A stretch of DNA of 64,000 nucleotides from Streptomyces sp. ASQP_92 (GCF_025399895.1 NZ_JAODUA010000005.1:124001-188000), one strand, 5' to 3'. Positions 44,302-55,725 are shown, counted from the stretch's first letter. Numbers and translations are program-made. Notes: generated by a model from the letters alone, not told the origin.

Positions 44302-44985
44302 ATGGTCTGCCGCATGGCCCCCCATCGTCCGGCGCTCCCGGTCCTTCCCTATCGCAAGCCCAAACTCGGCCGGGATTACTGGGTGTTGGACGATGTGCTG
44401 CCCAATATCGATGAAGTCAGGGCGCGTTGTGTCGCCAAGGACGACTGGGTGGAGGGATATCCGCACAAGCCCGAATCCTGGCCCGGACTTCGCGCCATGC
44501 CGGGTCTCGCACCCGCCGAGCTCGCCCGGGTGGAGCGTCTGGTCAAGCAGCACACCGGAGCCAAGGAACTCTGGCAGGCCGTGGCTCCGGGCGGTGCGAC
44601 CCTCAACCACAACTGCGTGCAGGTCGTCGGCGCCGGTGAGAGCGAGCCGCGTCCGCACACCGACTCGCGCGCGCTGTGCCGTTACGCGGCGGTGCTCTAC
44701 CTCAGCCCGACAGCCCCCAAGGACTGCGGCACCAGTTTCTTCCGGCAGAGCCTGCCCGGCGGTGTCCTGGGCGGCAACATGGTCACGGCGCCGCACAACA
44801 ACCTGGTGGAAGCGCTCGGAACGCGCTTCGTGCCCCCGGACTCCTTCACCGAGGACGTACGCGTCGCCCACCGCTACAACCGGCTCCTGCTCTACACCGC
44901 CAACACCATGCACAGCGCCACCAACTACTGCGGCAGCACCCTCGAAGACAAGCGCATGACCGCGGTCTTCTTCTGGATGGCGTGA
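44302..44985 (+). CDS. DUF6445 protein, 2OG-Fe(II) oxygenase-like
   Basis: A 227-residue cytoplasmic protein. The pattern H-T-D (RPHTDSRA, ~118), a distal His (TANTMHSATNY, ~203) and a following Arg (DKRMTAVFFW) fits the 2-oxoglutarate/Fe(II) double-stranded beta-helix fold (H-x-D...H...R). I recall the family as DUF6445, with no characterised member. ATG 44302 or ATG 44314 may start it; neither has a strong ribosome site. Hydroxylation of a small molecule or peptide is the family-level guess. Confidence 0.75.
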   Translation: MVCRMAPHRPALPVLPYRKPKLGRDYWVLDDVLPNIDEVRARCVAKDDWVEGYPHKPESWPGLRAMPGLAPAELARVERLVKQHTGAKELWQAVAPGGATLNHNCVQVVGAGESEPRPHTDSRALCRYAAVLYLSPTAPKDCGTSFFRQSLPGGVLGGNMVTAPHNNLVEALGTRFVPPDSFTEDVRVAHRYNRLLLYTANTMHSATNYCGSTLEDKRMTAVFFWMA

Positions 44986-44997
44986 GCGCCGCTCGCG

Positions 44998-45062
44998 GGC
45001 GCCCCGGCACGAGCTGGCGCCCCGGCACGAGCTGGCGCCCCGGCACGAGCTGGCGCGCCGGT
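44998..45062. repeat. 18-bp tandem repeat, three perfect copies plus partial
   Basis: GGCGCCCCGGCACGAGCT at 44998-45015, 45016-45033 and 45034-45051, then a degenerate fourth, right after the DUF6445 stop. Each unit contains the GGCGCC dyad. Confidence 0.9.
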
Positions 45063-45222
45063 ACGCCACAAGCATGGGGCGCCGGGCGTGACATGGGGTT
45101 CCTGTTCGTTTCCCGTACCGCGGAACGTCACAGTGACGACATGGGGTCTTTCGCGGCCCTGGGTGTTCTTGATACACCCCTCTCGCCCCCCTGTTCCCTC
45201 ACGCTTGCAGAGGCCTCCACTC

Positions 45223-47286
45223 ATGGCTGAACTCAACCGGCGCCGGTTCATGCAGCTCGCGGGCGGCACCGCCGCCTTCGCCGCGCTGTCGCAGAGCATC
45301 GCCCGGGCCGCCGCCATCCCGGCCGCGGGCACCACCGGCACCATCCAGGACGTCGAGCACATCGTCGTCCTGATGCAGGAGAACCGTTCCTTCGACCACT
45401 ACTTCGGTTCCCTGAAGGGCGTCCGCGGCTTCGGCGACCCGCGTCCGGTCACCCTGCCCAGCGGCAAGTCGGTGTTCCACCAGGTCGGCGGCGGCAAGGA
45501 AGTGCTGCCGTTCCGGCCCAAGGCGGACAAGCTCGGCCTGCAGTTCATCCAGGACCTGAACCACGACTGGGCCGGCAGCCACAAGGCGTTCAACAACGGC
45601 AAGTACGACCAGTGGATCCCCGCCAAGACCTCCACGACGATGGCGTACCTCACCCGCGAGGACATCCCCTTCCACTACGCGCTGGCCGACTCCTTCACCC
45701 TCTGCGACGCGTACCACTGCTCGTTCATCGGCTCCACCGACCCGAACCGCTACTACATGTGGACCGGCTACACGGGCAACGACAACACCGGCGGCGGGCC
45801 CGTCCTCGGCAACGACGAGAAGGGGTATAGCTGGACCACATACCCCGAGCGCCTGGAGGAGGCCGACGTCTCCTGGAAGATCTACCAGGACACCGGCGAC
45901 GGACTGAACGCGGCGGGCGGGTGGGGCTGGATCAACGACGCCTACCGCGGCAACTACGGCGACAACTCCCTGCTGTACTTCAACAATTACCGCAACGCCC
46001 AGCCGGGCGACCCGCTGTACGACAAGGCGCGCACCGGCACCGACGCCAAGAACGGCGACGACTTCTTCGACATCCTCCGGGCCGACGTCCAGGCCGGGAC
46101 GCTGCCCCAGGTCTCCTGGATCGCCGCCCCCGAGGCCTTCACCGAGCACCCCAACTGGCCCGCGAACTACGGCGCTTGGTACATCTCGCAGGTCCTGGAC
46201 GCGCTCACCTCCAACCCGGAGGTGTGGGCCAGGACCGCCCTGTTCATCACGTACGACGAGAACGACGGCTTCTTCGACCACGTCGTCCCGCCCTTCGTGC
46301 CCTCCGGCGCGGACCAGGGTCTGTCCACCGTCGAAACCGCTCCCGACTACTTCCCGGGCAACGCCAGTTACGCGGCCGGGCCCTACGGACTCGGCCAGCG
46401 CGTGCCGATGCTCGTCGTCTCGCCGTGGAGCACCGGCGGCTACACCTGCTCCGAGACGTTCGACCACACCTCGATCATCCGGTTCATGGAGCGCCGCTTC
46501 GGGGTGCGCGAGCCGAACATCTCGCCCTGGCGGCGCGCCATCTGCGGCGATCTGACCTCCGCGTTCGACTTCAGCCGCAGCCAGACCGCGGAGCCCGTCC
46601 TGCCGTCGACGGCGGCGTACCTCCCGCCGGACCACAACCGCCACCCCGACTTCGTGCCGGTGCCGCCCACCACCGGCACCCTGCCCAAGCAGGAGCGCGG
46701 CACCCGGCCCACCCGGCCGCTGCGCTACACCCCGTTCGTGGACGGGGCGGCGAACGTGAGCACCGGCAAGTTCACGCTCACCTTCAGCGGCGGCGCCTCG
46801 GCCGGCGCGCAGTTCCTCGTCACCTCGGCCAACCGTACGGACGGCCCGTGGACCTACACCACCGAGGCCGGCAAGACGATCTCCGACGCCTGGAACACCA
46901 CCTATTCGAGCGGGGTCACCAACCTCAGCGTCTTCGGCCCCAACGGGTTCCTGCGGACGTTCCGCGGACCCGGCAGGACGGCCGGACCGGAGGTCACCGC
47001 ACGCCACAACGCGGGCACCGGCAACCTCGACCTGACCATGACCAACGCGGGCAAGGCCGCCGTCCACCTCAAGGTCGCCAGTGCGGCCGCCTACGGGGGA
47101 GCGGCCCAGACCTTCACGGTGGCCGCGGGCGCGACCGTCAGGTTCAGCGTCGACCTGCGCGCCGGCAAGAGGTGGTACGACGTGTCGGTGACCTCCGACG
47201 CCGACACCACCTTCCTGCGCCGGTTCGCCGGACATGTCGAGACCGGCGCGACGGGCGTGAGCGACCCGGCGCTGCTCACCGTCTGA
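45223..47286 (+). CDS. Tat-exported phospholipase C / phosphoesterase (phosphocholine-specific type)
   Basis: A 687-residue secreted enzyme. ATG 45223 starts MAELNRRRFMQLAGG, a twin-arginine signal peptide cleaved near residue 33. The phosphoesterase domain (~45-445) has the ENRSFDHYFG metal/nucleophile segment typical of non-hemolytic PLC and AcpA-type enzymes, with downstream HYALADSFTLCDAYHCS and FDHTSIIRFMERRFGV. Two small C-terminal domains (~500-687, DUF756 type) follow. It should hydrolyse phosphatidylcholine or related phosphodiesters and supply phosphate. It is ended by a strong bidirectional hairpin. Confidence 0.92.
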   Translation: MAELNRRRFMQLAGGTAAFAALSQSIARAAAIPAAGTTGTIQDVEHIVVLMQENRSFDHYFGSLKGVRGFGDPRPVTLPSGKSVFHQVGGGKEVLPFRPKADKLGLQFIQDLNHDWAGSHKAFNNGKYDQWIPAKTSTTMAYLTREDIPFHYALADSFTLCDAYHCSFIGSTDPNRYYMWTGYTGNDNTGGGPVLGNDEKGYSWTTYPERLEEADVSWKIYQDTGDGLNAAGGWGWINDAYRGNYGDNSLLYFNNYRNAQPGDPLYDKARTGTDAKNGDDFFDILRADVQAGTLPQVSWIAAPEAFTEHPNWPANYGAWYISQVLDALTSNPEVWARTALFITYDENDGFFDHVVPPFVPSGADQGLSTVETAPDYFPGNASYAAGPYGLGQRVPMLVVSPWSTGGYTCSETFDHTSIIRFMERRFGVREPNISPWRRAICGDLTSAFDFSRSQTAEPVLPSTAAYLPPDHNRHPDFVPVPPTTGTLPKQERGTRPTRPLRYTPFVDGAANVSTGKFTLTFSGGASAGAQFLVTSANRTDGPWTYTTEAGKTISDAWNTTYSSGVTNLSVFGPNGFLRTFRGPGRTAGPEVTARHNAGTGNLDLTMTNAGKAAVHLKVASAAAYGGAAQTFTVAAGATVRFSVDLRAGKRWYDVSVTSDADTTFLRRFAGHVETGATGVSDPALLTV

Positions 47287-47328
47287 CCCCGCCTGACCCG
47301 CATGGCCCGTCCGACGCCGTCGGCAGAC

Positions 47329-47370
47329 GGCGGAGGGGCCCCCACCCGCACGGGTGGGGGCCCCTCCGCC
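47329..47370. terminator. Bidirectional terminator between phospholipase C and metG
   Basis: A 19-bp perfect stem (GGCGGAGGGGCCCCCACCC with its complement 47352-47370) and a GCAC tetraloop, between converging genes. Confidence 0.9.
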
Positions 47371-47379
47371 GCGGCGCGA

Positions 47380-49104
<1,725 letters not shown>

Positions 49105-49525
49105 CCTCGGATGCTCCTTATGTTCGTACGTGCGGAACCGCGGCGAGGCCACGGCGAACCCAGGTAGGGAGGGCCCGTCCGGAGGATCGCACCAGGTGAC
49201 GCCCCCGCCCGACGGGCAGGGCCATGCTATCGAACCGCCCGCGCCCTTCTTGCCGGAATTCCGGGCGCCCGGCGGCGCCCGGCCCGCCCCGAGCGGAAGC
49301 CGGCGATCGCGTCCTCGCACCGCTGCGGGAACGAGCCCTGCCCACGCTCCCCGGTGGGGGAGCGCGGGCAGGGAGGGAGAGGGATCACGGGACTGAGAGC
49401 GCTCTCGGCGAGCGTCCCCCGACCCCGACCCCGACCCCGGCGCCCCGACCCCGGCGCCTCAGCCCCGGCCTCCCAGCTCCGGCCCTCGGCCCCGCCCTTT
49501 CATCCCGCGCTCTCGGCCGCCGCCC
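49105..49525. other. Gap between metG and the secreted protein gene
   Basis: About 420 bp without a supported gene. It contains the metG promoter region, an exact GAGAGCGCTCTC copy (49395-49406) and a CCCCGA/CCCCGGCG short repeat at ~49419-49465. Confidence 0.6.
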
Positions 49526-50296
49526 TCACGCGCCGTGTGGCACCCGGGAGGGTCGGCCCCGGCCGCGGGTCAGGCGGTAGCCGCCGACGCCCGCGAGCGC
49601 GGCCAGCACGCCGCCCGCGGCCGTCCACAGCCAGCGGTCGGTCCACCAGCCCGACGCCCAGCCGCCGTCCGGTTCCACCGAGGACCTCGCGCCGAGCGGG
49701 GTGGCCAGGCTGCCGTCCACGGCGTGGGCACCGCCCGTGTCCAGGACGGTCGGCTCGACCTCCGCCGTGAACGGCAGACCCCGGTCCGTGTCCGGCAGCG
49801 AGACCGCCGTGAGCCGGACGTAGTAGCTGCCCGGCAGCGGCTCGGCGGACCAGGTGTCGGCCCAGGCGACGGTCGGCCGCAGGGTGCAGGACAGCTCGAC
49901 CGCGGTCGCGTCCTGCCCCGCGGAGCGCGACTGCGTCCCGTACATGCACGGCTGGCGGCGGCGCAGCCCGTCGTACACGTCGATGCGCCAGGTGGACGCG
50001 CCGTGCCGCGACGCGGCTTCGGGGAGCGTGACCTTGGCCGCGACGGTCGGGCGCTGCCCGGCGTCGGCCGGGAACATCCAGTACAGATAGTCGCCGCTGG
50101 ACGCGGACGCCGTGGCCTTCTGGCCCTGCCGCACGGCGACCGCGGTACGGAACGCGGTACCCGCCTCCGTGGGCGCGGCATCGCTCTTCGCGGCGGAAGG
50201 GCTCGGTGAGGGCGAGTCGGCGAGGGCTGCCTGCGCCCCGCCCAGCAGGGCCGCGCCGGCCAGCGCCGCCGCCGCCAACATCCGTACGGTACGCAT
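49526..50296 (-). CDS. Exported membrane-anchored protein coupled to the VWA gene
   Basis: A 256-residue protein starting at ATG 50296 (GGGGG upstream). ATG 50332, which overlaps the VWA stop as TGATG, is an alternative that would couple translation. It has a signal peptide (MLAAAALAGAALLGGAQAALA), a beta-rich extracellular domain with two Cys (QPCMYGTQ and LSCTLRP), and a C-terminal membrane helix followed by RLTRGRGR, a stop-transfer signal. It is clearly related in architecture to the C-terminal half of the VWA protein upstream, suggesting the two act together at the cell surface. Function unknown. Confidence 0.8.
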   Translation of the reverse strand: MRTVRMLAAAALAGAALLGGAQAALADSPSPSPSAAKSDAAPTEAGTAFRTAVAVRQGQKATASASSGDYLYWMFPADAGQRPTVAAKVTLPEAASRHGASTWRIDVYDGLRRRQPCMYGTQSRSAGQDATAVELSCTLRPTVAWADTWSAEPLPGSYYVRLTAVSLPDTDRGLPFTAEVEPTVLDTGGAHAVDGSLATPLGARSSVEPDGGWASGWWTDRWLWTAAGGVLAALAGVGGYRLTRGRGRPSRVPHGA

Positions 50297-50331
50297 CAGT
50301 TGGCCCCCGGGGTGAGTGATGGTGTTCGGCA

Positions 50332-51618
50332 TCAGCTGGTCCGCCAGACCGCGATGCGCCAGCGCGAGATCCAGCCCCACACCAGGCCCGCCACGAGCCC
50401 GGTCAGCGCGAGCGCGCCGAGCAGCCACCAGCCCCGGCCGAGGCCGAACGCGGCCACGTCGGACGCCTGGTCCGGCCCGTCCACCACCTCGATGGCCAGC
50501 TCGACCGGCAGGCCCGGGTCGGTCTTGACGCCGGGCGCCGCGGAGAAGGAGTTGGACACCTGGAGGCAGACGGACTCGGGGGTCGACTTGTCGTCCGAGT
50601 CGTCGGCCGGGGCCTTGGGGTAGCGCAGACCCGTGGAGATCACGTCGGTGCGTCCGTCGCCCGCCTCGGAGCCTCGCACGATCTCCCGCCCGTGCGCGGT
50701 CACCGCCCGCAGCAGCACGCCGTAGTCGGGGTTGGTCTGCCGGTCCACGCCGATGCTCGCGGAGGCGCGCAGCTCCTGGCCGGGCAGCACATCGACCTTG
50801 TAGGAGCGGTGCTCGGCGAACTTCTCGCGGTCCGTGTACAGGCCGGGCTTGAGCTGGGGAGCGCTCTCACAGCTCGCGGCGCCCGCGGTGGCCACCGGCA
50901 CCTGGACCGGGTCCGCCGCCCGGTCCACCAACTGCTTCACCTTGCCGGAGAGTTGATCGGTGTGCTGCACCGAGGTGTAGGTGCCGCCGGTCGCCTCGGC
51001 GATGCAGGTGAGCTGCTCGCGGGTCTTGGCGTCCGGGATCAGGCCGAGCGTGTCGATGGTGAGGTGGATGCCCTGGGCGGCGATGTCGCGGGCCACCTCG
51101 CACGGGTCGAGCGGCTGGCAGGTGTCCTCGCCGTCGGTGATCAGCACGATCCGGCGGGTGGTGTCGCCGCCCTTGAGGTCCTGGGCCGCACCCTGGAGCG
51201 CCGGCCCGATCGGGGTCCAGCCGGTGGGCGCGAGCGTGGCGACGGCCGTCTTGGCCTCGGTACGGTTCAGCGGGCCGACTGGGTAGAGCGCCCGGGTGTC
51301 CTTGCACCCCACCTTGCGGTCCTCGCCCGGGTAGTTGGCGCCCAGGGTCCGTATCCCGAGCTGGACCTCCTGCGGGACCGCGTCGAGCACCTCGTTGAAC
51401 GCCTGCTTGGCGGCGGCCATCCGCGACTTGCCGTCGATGTCGGCGGTCCGCATGGAACCCGAGACGTCGAGGACGAGGTCGACCTTGGGCGCGGCCTGCT
51501 CGGACTGCCCGTCGAGCCGGGCGGCCGCGGAGGCCGTGTCCGTGGCCGGGAGGATGCCGGTGGCGAAAGTGGCGGCCAGCGCGCACACTCCGGCCGCCAG
51601 CCGTTTTCTGGTGATCAT
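50332..51618 (-). CDS. Exported von Willebrand factor A domain protein with C-terminal membrane anchor
   Basis: A 428-residue protein. The signal peptide ends near TASAA (~32). The VWA domain (~45-215) has an intact MIDAS: D-V-S-G-S (DLVLDVSGSMRT), the Thr in GWTPIGPAL and the Asp in LITDGEDTC. A beta-rich domain and a membrane helix (WWLLGALALTGLVAGLVWGWI) with a basic cytoplasmic tail complete it. VWA proteins bind partner proteins through a metal ion. The gene is directly followed by the related exported protein, so it is probably a two-gene operon. An 11/12 palindrome copy lies at 50857. Confidence 0.9.
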   Translation of the reverse strand: MITRKRLAAGVCALAATFATGILPATDTASAAARLDGQSEQAAPKVDLVLDVSGSMRTADIDGKSRMAAAKQAFNEVLDAVPQEVQLGIRTLGANYPGEDRKVGCKDTRALYPVGPLNRTEAKTAVATLAPTGWTPIGPALQGAAQDLKGGDTTRRIVLITDGEDTCQPLDPCEVARDIAAQGIHLTIDTLGLIPDAKTREQLTCIAEATGGTYTSVQHTDQLSGKVKQLVDRAADPVQVPVATAGAASCESAPQLKPGLYTDREKFAEHRSYKVDVLPGQELRASASIGVDRQTNPDYGVLLRAVTAHGREIVRGSEAGDGRTDVISTGLRYPKAPADDSDDKSTPESVCLQVSNSFSAAPGVKTDPGLPVELAIEVVDGPDQASDVAAFGLGRGWWLLGALALTGLVAGLVWGWISRWRIAVWRTS

Positions 51619-51691
51619 CGCCGGATCCTATGGAAGCATCGGTACCCGGCCCAAATCGGCCCGCCCCGGCCGCGCTTGTGCGGCGCGGGGG

Positions 51692-53113
51692 TTACGGCGT
51701 CTTCTGCGGGCTCTGGACGAGGGCGAGTTCACGCTCCGTCAGCGGAGGGTTTGCCAGCGGCGGTCGGCCGGGACCGCGGAGCGCGGCCACCAGCACCCCG
51801 GGGCGCGCCAGCGCGGTGACGGGTGCGGTGAGCGTCATGACGTCCGTCAGCGCGGTGGCGACCGTGTAGTCGCCGGTCGAGGTGTGGATGAGGCGGTCGA
51901 CGCAGCGGCCCACGAACCGCTCGACAGCATGGGGCCGGCGGGCCGTCGCGCCGGGATAGAAGATGTCCTGGCCCGCCAGCAGCCATGCCGTGCGCACCGG
52001 GCCGGCCACGGCGCACTGGACCCGTCGGGCGAGCCGGGGAGCGGTGACGCCCTGCGTGGCCAGGGCCTCGCGCAGCGCGAGTGCGCCCTGGGCCGCCACC
52101 GACATGCCGTGGCCGTACACCGGGTTGTACACCGCGACGGCGTCGCCGAGTGCCGCGTACCCCTCGGGCCAGCCCCTGACCTTCTCGAAGAAATGCCTGC
52201 GGCTGGCGGTGTGGGCGAAGGTGGACACGTCGCTGAGCGGCTCGGCGTCGGCGATGAGCCGACCGACGACCGGATGCCGGGCGCCCAGGGCGAAGGGCGC
52301 GAAGGCGTCGGGGTCGCCCGTCGGCCGCGCGCCGCGCGTGCCCGAGAGCGTGACCAGCCACTGGCCGCCCTCGATGGGCAGGATGACAGCGGTCCTTCCG
52401 GGCGCCGACGCTCGCGCGTTCGCCTGCACGTTGACCACCGGGAAGCTCTGAGTCCCGGCCGGTGAGCGGAAGACGCGGCTGGCGTAGACCACGCCCGGAT
52501 CGATGACGTCCTCCCGGGCCGCGGGTACGCCGAGGGCGCCGAGCCATCGCCTCGTGTGAGCGCCCCGACCACTGGCGTCCACCGTGAACTCCGCCGGGAG
52601 CAGCTCCTCGGACCCGTCGGCCCTGCGCACTCGTACCCCCGTGACCCGGCGCGCGCTTCCTTCGAGTGCGATGACACGGGTCGAGTCGAGGACGGTGACG
52701 CCCGGAAGTCCGCGGACCCGCTCGCGGACGGTGGCGTCCAGGAGGTCCCGGCCGCATGAGATCAGATAGTGGGAGTCGCGCCAGCGCCTGTACCAGCCCT
52801 GTGGTGAGAGCGCGACCATCTGGGAGGTGAGCGGGATTCGTCGGGCACCCGCGGCGAGCCAGGCTTCGGTCACTCCCGGCAGCAGCTGTTCCATCGCCTC
52901 CGCGCCGCCCGACCACAGGATGTGGGCATGCCGGGCCTGCGGCAGGTGGCTCCGCGGCTCGGGGCCGTGAGGCAGGGCGTCCTGCTCGACGACGGTGACG
53001 TGGCCGACCGAGCCACTGAGCGCGGCGGCGGCCAGCATGCCGGCGAGTCCGCCGCCGACGACCACCGCGGCCGGTCTGTGGGACGGTGCCGACGGGACGT
53101 CCGATGTGCTCAT
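51692..53113 (-). CDS. FAD-dependent monooxygenase/halogenase-like oxidoreductase
   Basis: A 473-residue flavoprotein. The ATG at 53113 overlaps the previous gene's stop by 4 bases. The N-terminal GxGxxG fold reads VVVGGGLAGMLAAAAL (residues ~17-32). The FAD second motif is GDAVAVYNPVYGHGMSVAAQGAL, and DASGRGAHTRRWL is the linking strand. It resembles squalene-epoxidase/geranylgeranyl-reductase-type or 2-polyprenyl-6-methoxyphenol-hydroxylase-like enzymes, and the Trp-halogenase Lys motif is not obvious. It is the last gene of the XRE-ImmA-DUF6545-FAD operon, so it may be the chemical effector of that cassette. Confidence 0.85.
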   Translation of the reverse strand: MSTSDVPSAPSHRPAAVVVGGGLAGMLAAAALSGSVGHVTVVEQDALPHGPEPRSHLPQARHAHILWSGGAEAMEQLLPGVTEAWLAAGARRIPLTSQMVALSPQGWYRRWRDSHYLISCGRDLLDATVRERVRGLPGVTVLDSTRVIALEGSARRVTGVRVRRADGSEELLPAEFTVDASGRGAHTRRWLGALGVPAAREDVIDPGVVYASRVFRSPAGTQSFPVVNVQANARASAPGRTAVILPIEGGQWLVTLSGTRGARPTGDPDAFAPFALGARHPVVGRLIADAEPLSDVSTFAHTASRRHFFEKVRGWPEGYAALGDAVAVYNPVYGHGMSVAAQGALALREALATQGVTAPRLARRVQCAVAGPVRTAWLLAGQDIFYPGATARRPHAVERFVGRCVDRLIHTSTGDYTVATALTDVMTLTAPVTALARPGVLVAALRGPGRPPLANPPLTERELALVQSPQKTP

Positions 53114-54297
53114 GGGTGTGTGTTCTCCGACCTTGCCGCGTTGACGCGGACTGCTTCGACGATGGCTGAACAGCTGTAGGCCTGGGAGACGCCGATCAAG
53201 TCGCGGGCGCGCCCGATGGTCGGGGAGGGATCCGGCGCGGTGGCGGACAGGGCCGCGCCTTCCGGGTCGTTGTTCCGGGCGGCGAGTGCCGCCGCGATCA
53301 TGGCCGCATCCGCGACCGCTTCGGCCTGCTTGGGCTCGGCACCCGAGCGGAGCGCGGCGTCGAGGGCCTCGCCGTGCAGGGTGCGGTCGAAGTACGGGGC
53401 GAGGGAGAGGAAGCCGTCGAGGATGCCGGACTCGCGCTGGGTGAGGCGCAACCGCACCGGCGACCACCAGTTCATCTTGACCGCGGCGCATGCGGGAGCC
53501 GGTGCCGCGTGCAGGGCGCACCACAGCGGACCGAGCTTGCGGTACGCGGACCACGACCTCCAGGTCTCCGAGAGCCGGGGTCCCACGAGCGGGACGATGA
53601 AGCCCGAGCCGATGAGCAGCGCGGACACCGACGCCACGGGGGGCGCCACACCCGTGCTGAGGTAATCGAGGTCGCGGCCCAGCCAACGAGCGCCCACAGC
53701 CACGTACTTGACGGCGTCGAAGACCAGGTTGAGCAGGTAGCCCACGACGATCAGGACGAGCCCTGCCCGCAGCCAGCCCCGCACCTTCAGGGACCACCCC
53801 CAGCACAACCAGGTGGTGACCAGCGCCGCGACGGTGTGCGCTACCAGATACAGGACGATCATCTCGCGCATGTACGCGGTGTTGGCGTAGTACGTGTCGA
53901 GGTCGCGCAGCCGTTCCACCGGGGCATCGGCGAGCGCGAACAGCGTGAACAGGGTGATGATCACCAGCGAGTACGCGGTGACGCACCGCAGCGTCACCCG
54001 GCGGGCCGCCTGCGGCGGGCCGCCCCGCCAGTTGATGATGAGCACCAGGCAGGAGGCGCTGAACGCGGTGAGGATCGAATACACCAGCGGCGCCGAGAAG
54101 TTCGGTACACCGGTGATCCTGTTGATCCCCGCGATGGTGGTGGGAGCGGCGAAGAAGAACACTGAACTCGCCACGATCAGCAGGGCGTTGACCGTGCGCA
54201 GGAGCGGGTCGCGCCAGGTTTGCCGGATGCCCGGGAGGCGACACGCGAAAGCCGTGATCAGCAGGATGGCGGGCAGATAGAATTCCGGGTCCCGCAC
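53110..54297 (-). CDS. MAB_1171c-family (DUF6545) putative transporter
   Basis: A 395-residue protein with start GTG 54297. About seven membrane helices occupy the first ~240 residues, followed by a ~150-residue cytoplasmic region containing YRKLGPLWCALHAAPAPAC, a pattern of the DUF6545 domain, and an Ala-rich helical end. Members are described only as putative transporters and typically sit next to XRE and ImmA/IrrE-type genes in actinobacteria (recalled, not checked). It starts 3 bp after the ImmA-type stop and overlaps the FAD gene by 4 bp, so the three are translated as a tight operon. Confidence 0.85.
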   Translation of the reverse strand: MRDPEFYLPAILLITAFACRLPGIRQTWRDPLLRTVNALLIVASSVFFFAAPTTIAGINRITGVPNFSAPLVYSILTAFSASCLVLIINWRGGPPQAARRVTLRCVTAYSLVIITLFTLFALADAPVERLRDLDTYYANTAYMREMIVLYLVAHTVAALVTTWLCWGWSLKVRGWLRAGLVLIVVGYLLNLVFDAVKYVAVGARWLGRDLDYLSTGVAPPVASVSALLIGSGFIVPLVGPRLSETWRSWSAYRKLGPLWCALHAAPAPACAAVKMNWWSPVRLRLTQRESGILDGFLSLAPYFDRTLHGEALDAALRSGAEPKQAEAVADAAMIAAALAARNNDPEGAALSATAPDPSPTIGRARDLIGVSQAYSCSAIVEAVRVNAARSENTHP

Positions 54298-54300
54298 GCC

Positions 54301-54846
54301 TCAGCCCTGCGGCCAGCGGTAGCCCAGGGCGGCCTCGATGCGGCCGGCGAGCAGCTCGCGGTCGGGCCCCCGGCCGCCGGAGGCTTCGAGCCAGGGACGG
54401 CACTTGCTTCCGAGGAGCAGACCGAAGCTCTCGGCGTCGGTCTCCTCCGAAAGGTGTGAACGGGTGCGGGCGGCCACCTTGCGTACGGCCGCGCCGAGGT
54501 CGCCCTCCGCGTGCAGCAGCCGGGCCGCGACCGCCGTACCGTCCACGTGGTGGCTTCCGTGGCCCGCGTTCATGTGCCACAACTCGTGCCCCAGGATGAC
54601 CAGTTGATGGTCGGGCGCGGTGCGCTCCTCCACCACCACCAGGTCCCGGTCCGCCATGTCGAGCCACAGGCCGCTCGCGGTGCCGGGCGGGAAGGCCGCC
54701 ATGCGGAACTCGACGGGACGGCCCCGGCGCCGGCTCATGCCCTCGCACAGGGCGGTGTACAGCGCGGTCGGCTCCGCGGGGGCGGGGATCGTGATTCCCG
54801 CGACCAGCTCGCCGCACAGCCGGCGCATCTCCTTGCCTATGCCCAC
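54301..54846 (-). CDS. ImmA/IrrE-type zinc metallopeptidase (annotated as toxin component in relatives)
   Basis: A 181-residue protein. GTG 54846 (GGGGAG just upstream) is preferred; ATG 54909 would add 21 residues encoded by a short repetitive stretch. The zinc motif HELWH (ILGHELWHMNAGH, ~residues 85-97) is followed by Glu in EETDAESFGLLL, the third ligand expected for this family. ImmA-type peptidases cleave XRE repressors to activate neighbouring genes, and the XRE gene lies just upstream. It is probably the proteolytic switch of the operon. Confidence 0.85.
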   Translation of the reverse strand: MGIGKEMRRLCGELVAGITIPAPAEPTALYTALCEGMSRRRGRPVEFRMAAFPPGTASGLWLDMADRDLVVVEERTAPDHQLVILGHELWHMNAGHGSHHVDGTAVAARLLHAEGDLGAAVRKVAARTRSHLSEETDAESFGLLLGSKCRPWLEASGGRGPDRELLAGRIEAALGYRWPQG

Positions 54847-55059
54847 CGTTCTCCCCGCAAGCCGTTCATCGAGCAGCACTTCGTCGAGCAATCCGTCCCT
54901 GCCCAGCACTTTGCCGAGCCGTGCGCGATTGATCCAGTCAACATTGAGCCGGAGTTCGTTGAACTCGGCATCACCGCGAGGCCGGAAATGAACGGACTCG
55001 GTTGTCCGGACAGGGCGGCGGGCGCGGCGGACCGCAGGGGCCGGGCGGTGCGGAACACG

Positions 55060-55725
55060 TCAGGATTCCGACCGCTTCACGCTCTCCAGGAGCATGTCCA
55101 GCCACTCGGTGACCTTGTCGCGGTGCTTGTCGGTGGGCAGTTGGGCGGCCCGCCAGGCGATGCCGCGCACCCCGTGGTCCTGGAGCAGCCGCTCCAGCGC
55201 GTCGCCGCCCGGGGCGCCGGCGAGGGCCACCTCCCGTTCCCGCCCTGCGAGTTGCTGCAGAAGCTCCTGCTCGGTGCGCAGCAGGGCGCCGCCGAGCGCG
55301 TCGGTGTCGTCGGCGGTCAGGAACCCCGCGTGCACGCCGAAGAAGCGCTGGATCGCGTCACAGTGCTCCATCGTCGGGCGGCGGTCGCCGTTGATCAGCG
55401 CACCCGCCTGCTGGCGCGACATGCCCGCGCCGTCGGCGATCTCCTGCTGGGTGTGCGGGCGCCCGTTGGGCTTGAGCCGGGTGCTGCGCAGGAGGCTGAA
55501 CCGTTGGAGGAAGCGGGCCTGCAAGTCGGGTTCGCCGGCGGGCCGCCCGTCGAGCAGGGCGGCCACGACGTCGGCGGGAACGCCCGAGGCCTCGGAGAGC
55601 CGGTGGACGTCGAACACGTCCGCCTGGCCCATGCCGAGCTTGTCGGCGAGCTCGGCCACACGGGCGACGACGGCCGCGAGGGGGCCCGTGGCCGCCGGTC
55701 CCGGAACCAAGAAGCCGTCCGTCAC
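55060..55725 (-). CDS. XRE-family helix-turn-helix regulator
   Basis: A 221-residue regulator. GTG 55725 has AGGAG eight bases upstream. Unusually, the XRE HTH (TQQEIADGAGMSRQQAGALINGDRRP) is central (~residues 90-117). It is preceded by an N-terminal helical region (LGMGQADVFDVHRLSEASGVPADVV) and followed by ~90 residues ending VTEWLDMLLESVKRSES. It leads the cassette XRE - ImmA peptidase - DUF6545 - FAD enzyme (a 213-bp gap separates it from ImmA). It is divergent from the MmyB-type protein gene, with a palindrome in between. Confidence 0.88.
   Translation of the reverse strand: MTDGFLVPGPAATGPLAAVVARVAELADKLGMGQADVFDVHRLSEASGVPADVVAALLDGRPAGEPDLQARFLQRFSLLRSTRLKPNGRPHTQQEIADGAGMSRQQAGALINGDRRPTMEHCDAIQRFFGVHAGFLTADDTDALGGALLRTEQELLQQLAGREREVALAGAPGGDALERLLQDHGVRGIAWRAAQLPTDKHRDKVTEWLDMLLESVKRSES

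Noticed and set aside
45088..45222. Possible PHO box upstream of the phospholipase C gene (GTTCCTGTTCGTTTC)
   Set aside because: The repeats do not keep the 11-bp spacing or the GTTCACC core of Streptomyces PhoP sites.
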